A stretch of 64,000 nucleotides of DNA from Oscillospiraceae bacterium (GCA_015065965.1 SVPH01000013.1:1-64000); one strand, 5' to 3'. Positions 1-8,502 are shown, numbered from the stretch's first letter. Numbers and translations: made by a program. The notes: generated by a model from the sequence alone, not told the origin.

Positions 1-562
1 TGAATCCATCGCATTGAATCCGATTACCCTCACTGAAGAGGATATGAAGAAAATCAATCAGATGGAAGATGCGGCAACAATGGGCAGCAATCCGTTTATG
101 ATGGCAGGCAGAATGACGGATGCACAGGCAAATGCAATGGAAGCTGCAGCAGCCAACGAAGCAGGAGCAATGACAGGCTTTATGGGTATGGGAATGGCAA
201 TGAATGCAAAAGGCGGCTTCAATCCTGCAGCAATGTATAACGCAGGTGTACAGCAGCAACAGCAGATGGCGGCACAGCAGCAGTCGGCACCTGCAAATGG
301 CTGGAAATGTGCTTGCGGAGCAACGGTAAGCGGCAACTTCTGCACGGAATGCGGCGCAAAGAAGCCTGAAGCAGAGGGCTGGACCTGCACCTGCGGAGCA
401 GTAAACAAAGGCAAGTTCTGCCCCAACTGCGGACAGAAAAAGCCCGAGGGTGCACCGCTTTATCAGTGCGACAAATGCGGCTGGAAACCCGAAGACCCCA
501 ACAACGTTCCGAAGTTCTGTCCCGAATGCGGCGACAGATTTGACGAAAACGATATTAAATAA
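1..562 (+). CDS. C-terminal part of an SPFH-type protein with zinc ribbons (5' end cut by window)
   Basis: The reading frame is open back to the first base (residues ESIALNP precede the TTG at 14), so the gene begins outside the window. The visible 187 or so residues have a Met/Ala-rich helical stretch, a Gln run and three CxC/CxxC zinc-ribbon modules (WKCACGA..FCTECG, WTCTCGA..FCPNCG, YQCDKCG..FCPECG). This is the layout of the tail of SPFH (stomatin/flotillin-like) proteins such as Bacillus YdjI, which sit with a zinc-ribbon membrane protein and a TPM protein, exactly the partners found downstream. The SPFH domain itself is not visible, so that part is inferred from tail and neighbours. First visible gene of an eight-gene operon; 18 bp to the next gene. 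Confidence 0.7.
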   Translation, partial: ESIALNPITLTEEDMKKINQMEDAATMGSNPFMMAGRMTDAQANAMEAAAANEAGAMTGFMGMGMAMNAKGGFNPAAMYNAGVQQQQQMAAQQQSAPANGWKCACGATVSGNFCTECGAKKPEAEGWTCTCGAVNKGKFCPNCGQKKPEGAPLYQCDKCGWKPEDPNNVPKFCPECGDRFDENDIK

Positions 563-580
563 TAAAAAGGAGAATTAATC

Positions 581-1498
581 ATGGGACTTTTTGACAAAAA
601 ATATTGTGACATTTGCGGCGACAAAATCGGACTTTTAGGCAACAGAAAACTCGAAGACGGCAATATGTGCAAGGACTGTGCAAGGAAGCTGTCACCGTTT
701 TTCAGCGACAGAAGAAGCTCAACCGTTAACGAAATCAAACAGCAACTTGCTTACAGAGAGCAGAACAAGCAGACTCTTGCAAGCTTTTCACCGATGTTCA
801 CATTTGGTGAGGACGACAAAATTTATATCGACCCGATGAAGCAGAGCTTTGTTGTTTCACGCCGCAATCCCGGCAGCTGGAGCGATGAAAATCCCGATGT
901 TATTCCGCTTTCAAGCGTCACGGGCTGTAACCTCAGAGTAGATGAAGACCGTGAAGAAATCTATACACAGGGTAAGGACGGCGAGGAGGTAAGTTACAAT
1001 CCTCCCAGATACAAGTTTACATACGATTTCTATATTGACATCAAGGTTAATAATCCCTATTTTGATGAAATCACAGCAAAGCTCAACGATAACGAGGTTG
1101 AGGGTATCGGCACAATGGAATATAACCGCTATCAGCAGATGGCACAGCAGGTTATAAACAACCTCACACAGAACGGTAACGCAGGTATGCCGATGACTGG
1201 CGGCTATAACCAGCCTATGAATAACGGTATGCCTATGAATCAGGGCTATGCTCCTGCAGGTGCTTACGGTCAGCCCAATCCTTATGCACAACCTCAGGCA
1301 AATCCTTATACACAGCCCAATCCCTACGCACAGCAGAATGTTTATGCACAGCAACAGCCTAACCCCTATGCTCAGCAGAATCAGTATAATCAGCCTCCCG
1401 TACAGCAGCCTGTATCGCAGAATTGGGTATGTCCCTCGTGTCAGGCAAATAACGACGGCGGCAGATTCTGTGCGTTCTGCGGCACACCTAAACAGTAA
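581..1498 (+). CDS. DUF4428 and zinc-ribbon protein with Asn/Pro/Tyr/Gln-rich linker
   Basis: 305 aa, ATG with AAGGAG eight bases upstream. The N-terminus (residues about 5-50) has two CxxC pairs (YCDICGDKIG, MCKDCARKL) typical of DUF4428. Residues about 60-190 form a PH-like mixed region. Residues about 205-280 are a low-complexity linker with repeated NPYAQ units. The C-terminus is a double-Cys zinc ribbon (WVCPSCQ..FCAFCG). No enzymatic motif is seen; a protein- or membrane-interaction adaptor in the SPFH/zinc-ribbon operon is likely but inferred. Its stop codon overlaps the ATG of the next small gene (TAATG). Confidence 0.75.
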   Translation: MGLFDKKYCDICGDKIGLLGNRKLEDGNMCKDCARKLSPFFSDRRSSTVNEIKQQLAYREQNKQTLASFSPMFTFGEDDKIYIDPMKQSFVVSRRNPGSWSDENPDVIPLSSVTGCNLRVDEDREEIYTQGKDGEEVSYNPPRYKFTYDFYIDIKVNNPYFDEITAKLNDNEVEGIGTMEYNRYQQMAQQVINNLTQNGNAGMPMTGGYNQPMNNGMPMNQGYAPAGAYGQPNPYAQPQANPYTQPNPYAQQNVYAQQQPNPYAQQNQYNQPPVQQPVSQNWVCPSCQANNDGGRFCAFCGTPKQ

Positions 1499-1656
1499 TG
1501 AACAAAATGAAGGCTGTGATAATCATAGTTTCGGTTGTTGCTTTGATTTTCGCCATTGCGTCAGGCGTTTGGTATTACAAAACCAAGTTCTATGTACCGG
1601 ATAAAGACGGTATGGTTTATTCTCAGACAGATACAAATACGCAAGGAGATGATTAA
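1498..1656 (+). CDS. 52-aa single-pass membrane protein
   Basis: Too short for the ORF track. The ATG overlaps the stop of the upstream gene (TAATG) and the TAA lies 2 bp before the TTG start of the next gene, so it is translationally packed into the operon. The protein starts MNKMKAVIIIVSVVALIF, a strong hydrophobic helix at residues about 5-25, followed by a short charged tail (KTKFYVPDKDGMVYS). No lipobox. Coupled overlaps on both sides and a clean transmembrane profile make it a likely real gene. Function unknown; probably a membrane partner of the zinc-ribbon/TPM proteins beside it. Confidence 0.65.
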   Translation: MNKMKAVIIIVSVVALIFAIASGVWYYKTKFYVPDKDGMVYSQTDTNTQGDD

Positions 1657-1658
1657 CC

Positions 1659-2729
1659 TTGTCAACAATTCTTGAACAGAAATGTCCGTGCTGCGGCGGT
1701 GCGGTTGAGTTCAATACAGGTGCGCAAAAGCTGAAATGTCCCTATTGTGATACCGAGTTTGATATTACCGCTATGCCAGAAGATACATCAAATCAGGTTG
1801 AGCAAATCAACTGGAATTCGCAGGGTACACAGTGGGGAGCAGGCGAAACAGACGGCATGAGCGTTTATGCCTGCAATTCCTGCGGCGGTGAAATTGTCGC
1901 TGACACAACAACGGGTGCAACAACCTGCCCTTATTGCGGCAATCAGGTTGTTATGAAGGGACAGTTTTCGGGTGCGTTGAAGCCTGACCTTGTAATTCCT
2001 TTCAAGCTCGATAAGAAAGCGGCAAAGGAAGCACTCAAAAAACATATCTCAACCAAAAAATTCGTGCCTAAATCATTCCTTACCGACAACCGCCTCGAAG
2101 AAATCAAGGGTGTATATGTACCTCATTGGCTTTTTACCTGTGATGCAATCGGCAACGCAAACTATAAAGCAAAAAAGGTAAAGACGTGGTCAGACGAAAA
2201 TTACGAATACACCGAAACCTCGTATTTTGACATTTACAGAAGCGGAAACATAGGCTTTGACAATATTCCCGTTGACGGTTCAACCAAAATGCCCGATGAC
2301 CTTATGGAATCTGTTGAACCCTTTGATTTGTCGCAGGCTGTTGATTTCAACACGGCATATCTTGCAGGCTATCTCGCCGATAAATACGATGTTACTGCAG
2401 AAGAGAGTATGCCCAGAGCGAATGAAAGAATAAGACAGAGCATAATTGATTCTTTCAAGGAAACCGTAAAAGGCTATGACGATGTTGAAAACCAGAGTGC
2501 AAATATGAATATTGCTAACGGCATTTATAAATATGCGCTCTATCCCGTATGGCTTCTCAACACAAAGTGGAACGGTGAGAATTTCACCTTTGCAATGAAC
2601 GGGCAGACGGGCAAATTTGTCGGCAATATTCCCACGGATAAAAAAGCCGTCACCAAGGCTTCATTGCTTCTCGGTGCAGGCATAGGTGCTGTTATCTACG
2701 GCCTTATGTGGCTGATTGAGCTGCTTTAA
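1659..2729 (+). CDS. YdjG-like zinc-ribbon membrane protein
   Basis: 356 aa with a TTG start; AAGGAG lies about 11 bp upstream and no better ATG exists. Two N-terminal zinc ribbons (CPCCGG..CPYCDTEF at about 8-30 and CNSCGG..CPYCGN at about 68-90) are followed by a conserved mixed domain and a C-terminal transmembrane helix (LLLGAGIGAVIYGLMWLIEL). This is the architecture of Bacillus YdjG and the TFIIB-type zinc-ribbon proteins of clostridia. Likely anchored in the cytoplasmic membrane with the ribbons inside. Sits between a small membrane protein and a TPM protein in one operon. Confidence 0.8.
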   Translation: MSTILEQKCPCCGGAVEFNTGAQKLKCPYCDTEFDITAMPEDTSNQVEQINWNSQGTQWGAGETDGMSVYACNSCGGEIVADTTTGATTCPYCGNQVVMKGQFSGALKPDLVIPFKLDKKAAKEALKKHISTKKFVPKSFLTDNRLEEIKGVYVPHWLFTCDAIGNANYKAKKVKTWSDENYEYTETSYFDIYRSGNIGFDNIPVDGSTKMPDDLMESVEPFDLSQAVDFNTAYLAGYLADKYDVTAEESMPRANERIRQSIIDSFKETVKGYDDVENQSANMNIANGIYKYALYPVWLLNTKWNGENFTFAMNGQTGKFVGNIPTDKKAVTKASLLLGAGIGAVIYGLMWLIELL

Positions 2730-2742
2730 GGAGGTGCGGAAA

Positions 2743-3492
2743 ATGACTAAAAAGATTTTTGCAACTTTGGTTGCGGTTATAATTTGTTTTTCAGCGGTGA
2801 TTTCCGCATCAGCTTATACTCGGGAGTATGTTATTGACTATGCGGATAAGCTCGCATCAAGCGAAATTGAAGAACTCGATTTGTTTGCCGAAAAGCTCGA
2901 GTCGGCTTACGGCGTTAGCGTGCTTTTCTGCATAACCGAAGGTACGGGTGATGTAACTGCCGATGAATTTTCTTCGGGAACATATTCAGATTACACAGAT
3001 AACGAAAACGGACTTATAATCGTTCACGACGATTGGAAAAAAACATATTTTTCTTTCGTTTCGGGTAATGCGGACGAATATTTCAGCAATGCCGCCATTG
3101 ACAGCATGATTGATGCCTATGATTTAAATGAAAGTTATTACGGCGGAATTTACGCCTGCTATGAACTTGCTGAAGAATATCTTGAAAACGGCTACTCGGG
3201 CGGATATGTTAATGACAGCGAGCCTTTGAATAATGATACCGATGCAAAAGGTGCAAGCGAAGAAAAGGACGGCGTTTCAATTATATGGCTGCCCGTTTCG
3301 CTTCTGATAGGTCTGCTTGTCGGCTTCCTTATCATTAACGGTATAGCCTCAAAAAACAAGTCGGTAAAAATGCAGAAAAATGCAACCGTCTATACCCGAC
3401 CCGGCAGTATGATTATAACAGGAAGTGCGGACAATTTCCTTTATAATAACATTGACCGCACCGAAAAACCGAAGCAGACAGAGAAGAAATAA
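2743..3492 (+). CDS. Secreted or membrane-anchored TPM-domain protein (YdjH-like)
   Basis: The ORF track starts at 2716, but AAGGAGG at 2728-2734 points to the ATG at 2743, giving 249 aa. A signal peptide (MTKKIFATLVAVIICFSAV, cut near ASA-YT) leads into a TPM domain (DYADKLASSEIEELD, VSVLFCITEG, FSFVSGNADEYF). A transmembrane helix follows at about residues 182-205 (WLPVSLLIGLLVGFLI), then a basic cytoplasmic tail. TPM proteins face outward and accompany zinc-ribbon/SPFH genes in ydjGHI-type operons. Short for the family; the glycine-rich tail of many TPM proteins is missing. Confidence 0.75.
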   Translation: MTKKIFATLVAVIICFSAVISASAYTREYVIDYADKLASSEIEELDLFAEKLESAYGVSVLFCITEGTGDVTADEFSSGTYSDYTDNENGLIIVHDDWKKTYFSFVSGNADEYFSNAAIDSMIDAYDLNESYYGGIYACYELAEEYLENGYSGGYVNDSEPLNNDTDAKGASEEKDGVSIIWLPVSLLIGLLVGFLIINGIASKNKSVKMQKNATVYTRPGSMIITGSADNFLYNNIDRTEKPKQTEKK

Positions 3493-3505
3493 GGAGGCAT
3501 TACCG

Positions 3506-4117
3506 ATGGGATTTTTTGATTCACTCAAAAGACAGGCAGAATCCGCATTTAAAAGAGAGGTTTCGCAGGGCATTAACAAGGCGGTGAACAATGCCGTACA
3601 GTCAGTAGGCAAGGGCAGAAACCACACCGAAACCTTTACCTTTGCTTCACTTCCGACAAACGTTGCGGAACTTCAGACTCTGCCAGAAGCAAGCCTCGAT
3701 TCCGCCTTCAAAACAACTGCATTAACTCTTGCTGTGCTCTGCAATTATGAGCACAATCCCGATGCAACAATCGAAATGCTCAACTTTTTAAAAGGACCTT
3801 CAGAGGTCAGCGGATTTGAAAAGCAGTTTATTAAAGAGCATCTCGGCTCGGAAGGCTATAAAGCTCGCTCATATTTCGAGGGCGCAACACCGCAGAACAG
3901 CTATAAACCCGACGTACCCTATAAAATTACCGTTATTGAAAATCCTTATTCTTTCGATAATGCTGATTGGGCAACCCTTTATGTTAAAAGCGGCGGCGCA
4001 GATAATCCGAGACCGATGAAGCTTCGCAAAAAGCCTTCAACGGGTCAGTGGTTCTTGGTTGAAATTCAGTGCCTTTCGGATATCCGTGTGCCCGTAGAGG
4101 AAGACCCCTGGGCATAA
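3506..4117 (+). CDS. DUF6935-type cytoplasmic protein
   Basis: The ORF track start at 3425 lies inside the previous gene; AAGGAGG at 3491-3497 fits the ATG at 3506, giving 203 aa. It opens with MGFFDSLKRQAE, an amphipathic start shared by this family, and ends in a conserved block (KITVIENPYS, LYVKSGGADNPR, LRKKPSTGQWFL, EEDPWA). I recognise the pattern as DUF6935, a clostridial family of unknown function. No signal peptide or membrane helix. Thirteen bp after the TPM gene and 20 bp before a lipoprotein gene. Confidence 0.7.
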   Translation: MGFFDSLKRQAESAFKREVSQGINKAVNNAVQSVGKGRNHTETFTFASLPTNVAELQTLPEASLDSAFKTTALTLAVLCNYEHNPDATIEMLNFLKGPSEVSGFEKQFIKEHLGSEGYKARSYFEGATPQNSYKPDVPYKITVIENPYSFDNADWATLYVKSGGADNPRPMKLRKKPSTGQWFLVEIQCLSDIRVPVEEDPWA

Positions 4118-4137
4118 ATATTAAAGGAGATGTAGAT

Positions 4138-5568
4138 ATGAAAAAAATATTCGCATTACTTCTTGCACTTTTAATGGTATTTTCGCTTGCCGCTTGCGGC
4201 GATGATACTCCCGAAAAGCCCGATAACACAAAACAGCCTTCAAGCAATTCCGATGCAGCCATTGAAGCAACACTTTTTACCGTTGCTTACGGTGGCGACT
4301 GGATAAACATTGAGGATGACTTCAAGAATGAAGAAGAATACTCCAAGGCTGTTCTTCAGATTCTTGACCCCGAAGACGAGGAGTATTACCTTATCGAAGC
4401 GGAAATTAAGGTTGAAATTGATGAACCCTATGATTTCCGTGAGGACCTTGTATACTACGGCTTCAACCAGTATGAATACAAGGAAAACAATGCTTATGAA
4501 ACTGTAAAAGTCGGCGGTGTTGACCTTCTTAAGTATGACGACGGCGATGACACACTCATTTATTTCAACCGTGTTGAAAATGCAAACGCATCGGTTTATG
4601 TTGAATTTGATGCAACCGACACCGGCGACAGCCGCATTCAGACTCTCCTTGACGGCATAACCTTCAATCTTGAGGATATCGGAAACGAAGACGGTCCTTG
4701 GGAGTGGGAAGGTGAAAGATTCTCGGCAGATACTGCAAGTGTAAATGCAGGTGCATTCACCGTTACATCAACATTCGTTCCCTTTGAAGCGCCCGTTACA
4801 ACCTTTGAAACCTTTGACCATTCCGTTGCCGCAGTTGGTGACAGAGTTTATGTTCTTGTTGACGGCGAACTCAGCGAATGTCACTATGACGGTTCAACTC
4901 TTGCCTTTGTTAATAAAATCGAGGTTCCCGAAGACGATTATGACAGAATTGAAGCAACAGCGGACGGTACACTTTGGGTCAGCGGCTCGATGAATGACAT
5001 TCTCTGCATCAAGGACGGCAAAACAGTTGCAACATACGAAGACATCGACAACCTCGCAATTCATCCGTCAGGTGCTTGGGGCGTTAACTATTTCACATCA
5101 AATGAATGTGAAATAGTTACATTCAGCGGAAATACATACACCTCAACTCCCGTTGTATTCAAAGAAGCGGATACAATAATGAATCTGTGCGTTGACAAAA
5201 ATAATATTTATGTCTGTGCAAATGCAGCAGACGACAGCGGTCACAAGGTATTCATTTACAACAAAGACGGCGTTCTTCAGAAGACTCTCTGTGATGCCGA
5301 AGGCGAAGGACTCGGAAGTGTTACTTTTGTAACTAAGACCGCAAACGGATATATTGCCTTTGACGGCAATATGAGAGATGTTCTTCTTTGGGATAACAAC
5401 GGCTCATTTGTTGCAGAAATTTCAGACGGCGACCTGTTCAGCACAAATTATCCGTGGTTCTGCGATTCTGCAGTTCTTGATGACGGAAGCATTATTACAA
5501 TTATGACGGATGAACGTGAAGACCGTTCGGCAACAGAGGTTGTTGCGTTCATCGTCAAAGGATTCTGA
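4138..5568 (+). CDS. Lipoprotein of unknown function, repeat-rich C-terminal half
   Basis: 476 aa from the ATG at 4138, preceded by AAAGGAGATG; the longer ORF call is an artefact. Type II signal with lipobox FSLAAC, Cys20, then an acidic Ser/Asn-rich linker. Residues about 190-470 contain repeating short strands (RVYVLVDGELSEC, TLWVSGSMNDILC, GYIAFDGNMRD) that look like a beta-propeller, though no named family is recognised. Exported and membrane-anchored. Its TGA overlaps the ATG of the next lipoprotein (ATGA), so the two are translationally coupled. Confidence 0.7.
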   Translation: MKKIFALLLALLMVFSLAACGDDTPEKPDNTKQPSSNSDAAIEATLFTVAYGGDWINIEDDFKNEEEYSKAVLQILDPEDEEYYLIEAEIKVEIDEPYDFREDLVYYGFNQYEYKENNAYETVKVGGVDLLKYDDGDDTLIYFNRVENANASVYVEFDATDTGDSRIQTLLDGITFNLEDIGNEDGPWEWEGERFSADTASVNAGAFTVTSTFVPFEAPVTTFETFDHSVAAVGDRVYVLVDGELSECHYDGSTLAFVNKIEVPEDDYDRIEATADGTLWVSGSMNDILCIKDGKTVATYEDIDNLAIHPSGAWGVNYFTSNECEIVTFSGNTYTSTPVVFKEADTIMNLCVDKNNIYVCANAADDSGHKVFIYNKDGVLQKTLCDAEGEGLGSVTFVTKTANGYIAFDGNMRDVLLWDNNGSFVAEISDGDLFSTNYPWFCDSAVLDDGSIITIMTDEREDRSATEVVAFIVKGF

Positions 5569-6842
5569 TGTCAATGGATAAACTGAAAAGAATTATCGGC
5601 ATATTACTGGTTTTGTGTTTCACAGTTGCTTTTACCTCTTGCGGAGAAGATTCTCCGCAGGAGGTTACTCCGAACGAAACAACACAGACTGCCGAAAATG
5701 AAATAAGCGAAGAAATAACCGTTCTTTCACTCAACAAGGAATACATTTCTCATTATGAATGGTATGAAGATTATCCAGAAATGCTTGTGAGAAGCGAATA
5801 TACGGATGTTACTCTTGATAAATCAATGGAGAAAAAATACCCGCTTCTTGCCAAAGCCCTCACGGAAACTTCCCTGATGAGAAAAAGAGCAATGGAAGAA
5901 GAAAAGGATAATTTCATCGTTACTGCTACCGAAGAATTTTTGAACGACAGTGAAGCCTTTTCAACCTATGTTTCAACTCTTGACGTTCAGGTACGCCGTG
6001 CCGACAGTGTTGCAGTCAGTATTGTTGAAGATTACAATTCGGAAACTGACAGAGCATTCAACTGCCTTAATTACGACACGGAAAGCGGAAAACTGCTTGC
6101 TTTTTCCGATGTTGTAACGGATGTTTCGACAATTCCCGAATTTGTTGAAAAAGTTATTATGAGCCGTATAGGTGAAGAAGAGCCTTTCGGCAAAACCGCC
6201 ATTCCCGATTATTTCAAAAACACTCCGGAAGAAGATATCACTTGGGTGCTTGAATATAACGGCATAACCTTTTATTTCGAGCCGGGCGCTGTTGCTCCCA
6301 CAAATTTCGGTATTCAGACAGCAACGGTGACCTTTGCTGAATATCCCGATTTGTTCAAAGAAAAATATACTACCGTGCCGAACGCATATACGGTAAGCTT
6401 GCCTTTGTCAGTACCGTTCTATACCGATTTGACAGGCGATGGCAGAAGCGAAGAGCTTGTTGTTTCGGGCAACTACGACCCTGACGGCAGATATTATTAC
6501 ACGCTCGGCATATATTCGGAAAGCTCAAACTATGAGGTAGATTGGTTTTCCTATGACCTGAATCCGTATTATGTCAAAACCGCAGACGGTGACAGCTTCC
6601 TCTATGTTTTCAGCGAGGAAAGCGAAGAGGAAGACCGACAGATGATTCTGAGTGTATTCAGCCTCAAAAACGGTGAAATCAAGCAGGTCAGCGAAACGGA
6701 AACAAGTTTGCTTTACAGAGGCAATAATGTTTTTGCCTTGCCCACAGACCCCGAAAATCTTCTGCTTTCTGTCTATGACGGCTCAACAGATTCTGTTTTC
6801 TCTGCAGATGAAAACGGTATTCCGATGAAAACCGCAAGCTGA
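5568..6842 (+). CDS. Lipoprotein with DUF3298/RsiV-like domain
   Basis: 424 aa; ATGA overlap with the upstream lipoprotein (a second in-frame ATG at 5574 is possible). Lipobox AFTSC, Cys25. Residues about 60-285 resemble the DUF4163/DUF3298 pair found in RsiV and PdaC-type proteins: paired strands, a 'LNYDTESGKLLAFSDVV' turn and a final 'ITFYFEPGAVAPTNFG..VTFAEYPDLF' block. The C-terminal 130 residues contain an acidic DLTGDGRSEELVV stretch resembling a calcium-binding FG-GAP/EF-like loop. Last gene of the operon; the next structure downstream is a terminator hairpin. Confidence 0.7.
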   Translation: MSMDKLKRIIGILLVLCFTVAFTSCGEDSPQEVTPNETTQTAENEISEEITVLSLNKEYISHYEWYEDYPEMLVRSEYTDVTLDKSMEKKYPLLAKALTETSLMRKRAMEEEKDNFIVTATEEFLNDSEAFSTYVSTLDVQVRRADSVAVSIVEDYNSETDRAFNCLNYDTESGKLLAFSDVVTDVSTIPEFVEKVIMSRIGEEEPFGKTAIPDYFKNTPEEDITWVLEYNGITFYFEPGAVAPTNFGIQTATVTFAEYPDLFKEKYTTVPNAYTVSLPLSVPFYTDLTGDGRSEELVVSGNYDPDGRYYYTLGIYSESSNYEVDWFSYDLNPYYVKTADGDSFLYVFSEESEEEDRQMILSVFSLKNGEIKQVSETETSLLYRGNNVFALPTDPENLLLSVYDGSTDSVFSADENGIPMKTAS

Positions 6843-7005
6843 ACTTTGCTCGAATTACCTTTTAATTTGCAAAACATACAATGGAAAATCAACATCCGAA
6901 ATATAATAGTAATTCGTGGCTGGCATTTGTCTTAGCGAGCAATGGATTTGAACGTACAAATCCACAGTTTAGGGGTTTTACCCCATACACCCCGAAGAAA
7001 AAGAA

Positions 7006-7044
7006 AATCAGGTGCAGCAGGAGTATACCCCGTTGCACCTGATT
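7006..7044. terminator. Hairpin terminator after the envelope operon
   Basis: AATCAGGTGCA and TGCACCTGATT form an 11-bp stem, followed on the plus strand by ATGTTTTTTT. It ends the plus-strand operon and can also serve the minus-strand TnpV gene that stops at 7063. Bases 6843-7005 before it hold only an unconvincing 53-codon ORF. Confidence 0.75.
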
Positions 7045-7062
7045 ATGTTTTTTTAGAAATGA

Positions 7063-7440
7063 TTATGCTGTAAAAATCAACTTGTGATTAACAAATTCCC
7101 TTGCCCGTGCTTCAATGTTATTCATACGGGCAACCCACTCCATTTGGTCATCTGCCTTAAGCTTTTTTGTTATGTCCTCATTAACTTTCATCTGTTCTAC
7201 CAGCTGAGAGAACATAGCTGATGCCTGTTCATCAACCTCTGCAAGATGAGTCCACAATGTGCCATTCATAAGCATAATGTTGAATTGCACTCGCTTATGT
7301 CGCATAAGATAATCCTTGCGTTTCAGTCCCCATACACCGATAGGCTTTCTTGCTTCGGCAGCTAATGTGATGTTTGGGATTCTGTAATCGCCAACAGTTC
7401 TGTAACTTCCGCCGTTTTGTTCAAATGATGATTTATTCAT
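7063..7440 (-). CDS. tnpV: TnpV family transposon-encoded protein
   Basis: 125 aa from the ATG at 7440 (AAGGAAGG upstream). The sequence follows the TnpV pattern closely: 'YRIPNITL', 'KPIGVWGLKRKDYL', 'DEQASAMFSQLVEQM', 'MEWVARMNNIEARAREFVN'. TnpV is carried by Tn4451-type and related clostridial elements; its role is unclear. No recombinase is nearby, so this is a leftover or a captured passenger. 14 bp downstream of the DUF6809 gene. Confidence 0.8.
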   Translation of the reverse strand: MNKSSFEQNGGSYRTVGDYRIPNITLAAEARKPIGVWGLKRKDYLMRHKRVQFNIMLMNGTLWTHLAEVDEQASAMFSQLVEQMKVNEDITKKLKADDQMEWVARMNNIEARAREFVNHKLIFTA

Positions 7441-7454
7441 AAACAACCTTCCTT

Positions 7455-7724
7455 TCAATCAGTAAAAAATGTGTCGAATGTAAACTTTGCACCAAACCGA
7501 AAGCCAGAAATAAAACCATCAGCTATACTAACTGTCAGAAAATCGTTATATGCACTTGTGTATGTTACAAACAATTCTTTTTCTTTGCCGCTTAACTTTG
7601 AATAGAGTTCTTCTTCCTTTTCGGTGAGAATTCTTAATTTCTTCTTTAATTCATTTTTTAACTCTGAACAGCATTCCTGCGGTTCAATGTTGCCATAATA
7701 AAAATCTTCAATAAAACCAGACAT
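7455..7724 (-). CDS. DUF6809-type small protein
   Basis: 89 aa from the ATG at 7724, which has GGAGG at the right distance; the ORF-track start lies further upstream without a ribosome site. The protein begins MSGFIEDFYYGNIEPQE and has a Lys/Glu-rich helical middle (ELKKKLRILTEKEEELYSKL) and a C-terminal GFRFGAKF motif, as in DUF6809 proteins that accompany TnpV in clostridial mobile elements. Function unknown. Confidence 0.7.
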   Translation of the reverse strand: MSGFIEDFYYGNIEPQECCSELKNELKKKLRILTEKEEELYSKLSGKEKELFVTYTSAYNDFLTVSIADGFISGFRFGAKFTFDTFFTD

Positions 7725-7788
7725 TTTGTAAACCTCCGTAATAGATTGATAATCCTTACAATTCAATCATTCCGACTGTCTACGAAAG

Positions 7789-7827
7789 CCAAAGGGAGGC
7801 AACTTCCTTATGAAGTGCCTCCCTTGG
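7789..7827. repeat. GGGAGGC hairpin repeat / terminator
   Basis: CCAAAGGGAGGC and GCCTCCCTTGG form a long imperfect stem with an inner AACTT/AAGT pair; a T run (CTCTTTTTTAT) follows on the plus strand. Hairpins of this 'agggaggc' type are dispersed in many clostridial genomes. It separates the mobile remnant from the 7838-9348 gene pair and may end their transcript. Confidence 0.6.
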
Positions 7828-7837
7828 ATGCTCTTTT

Positions 7838-8500
7838 TTATTTATCATTTGTCACATTTCCGTTACCCTGAACGGGTATTGCTTCTCCGAGGTATGTAGG
7901 CTCAGGCTGAATTATGCAATATATAAAATCTTTGTTTCTCGCCAGAATTTCTCTTATATCTCTGTAAAGTTGACCGCTGTAACTTCTCGGATTTGATGCA
8001 ACGCCGTATGCCTCAAGTCCGAGCGCGCGGGCATCATAAATTGCTCTGTAAAGGTGATAGTCCTGCGTTACGATAAGCACTTTTTCGGCCTTAAAAATTT
8101 CCTTTGCACGGTACATACTCTCATAGGTTGAAAAACCTGCATGGTCCATAAAAATATTTTCCGAAGCAACTCCTCTTTCAATGGCAAAATTTTTCATAAC
8201 ATTAACTTCGTCATAATGTTCTCTGCCGTGGTCGCCGCTCATGAGCATTTTGGTGCTTGCACCGTTTTCATAAAGTTCAATGCCCTGCAAAAGCCTGTCC
8301 TCAAGCATATGGCTCGGAGTTTCTCCCCTTACTCCGCAACCAAGAACAAGAATGCAGTCATATCCGCTGCCTACGTTTTCAGGTGTAAGAATATATTTTT
8401 CCGCACCCTTTTTAACATATAAATCAATGCCGAGTGCGCCTGCGCCGCATAATATTGCAATACACAAAACGGCAGATATAAATTTTTTTATTATTTTCAT
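7838..8500 (-). CDS. DUF218 (SanA/YdcF-like) membrane-anchored protein
   Basis: 220 aa; one N-terminal membrane helix (FISAVLCIAILCGAGALGI) then a DUF218 domain: 'CILVLGCGVRG', 'LEDRLLQGIELYENG', 'LMSGDHGREHYDEV', 'STYESMYRAKEIF', 'LIVTQDYHLYRA', 'GLEAYGVAS'. The SanA/ElyC group acts in cell-envelope functions (vancomycin tolerance, lipid carrier handling). Starts 2 bp after the upstream metallophosphoesterase stops, so the two form an operon. Confidence 0.85.
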   Translation of the reverse strand: MKIIKKFISAVLCIAILCGAGALGIDLYVKKGAEKYILTPENVGSGYDCILVLGCGVRGETPSHMLEDRLLQGIELYENGASTKMLMSGDHGREHYDEVNVMKNFAIERGVASENIFMDHAGFSTYESMYRAKEIFKAEKVLIVTQDYHLYRAIYDARALGLEAYGVASNPRSYSGQLYRDIREILARNKDFIYCIIQPEPTYLGEAIPVQGNGNVTNDK

Positions 8501-8502
8501 TA

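Noticed and set aside
58-426. 122-aa minus-strand ORF with many Cys and Ala
   Set aside because: Antisense shadow of the zinc-ribbon and Gln-rich tail of the first gene.
1240-1400. Tandem NPYAQ-coding repeats as a DNA repeat array
   Set aside because: Explained by low-complexity protein linker; repeat units vary at the DNA level.
6881-7042. 53-codon plus-strand ORF before TnpV
   Set aside because: No ribosome site and its end lies in the terminator stem; kept only as a possible fragment, not called as a gene.
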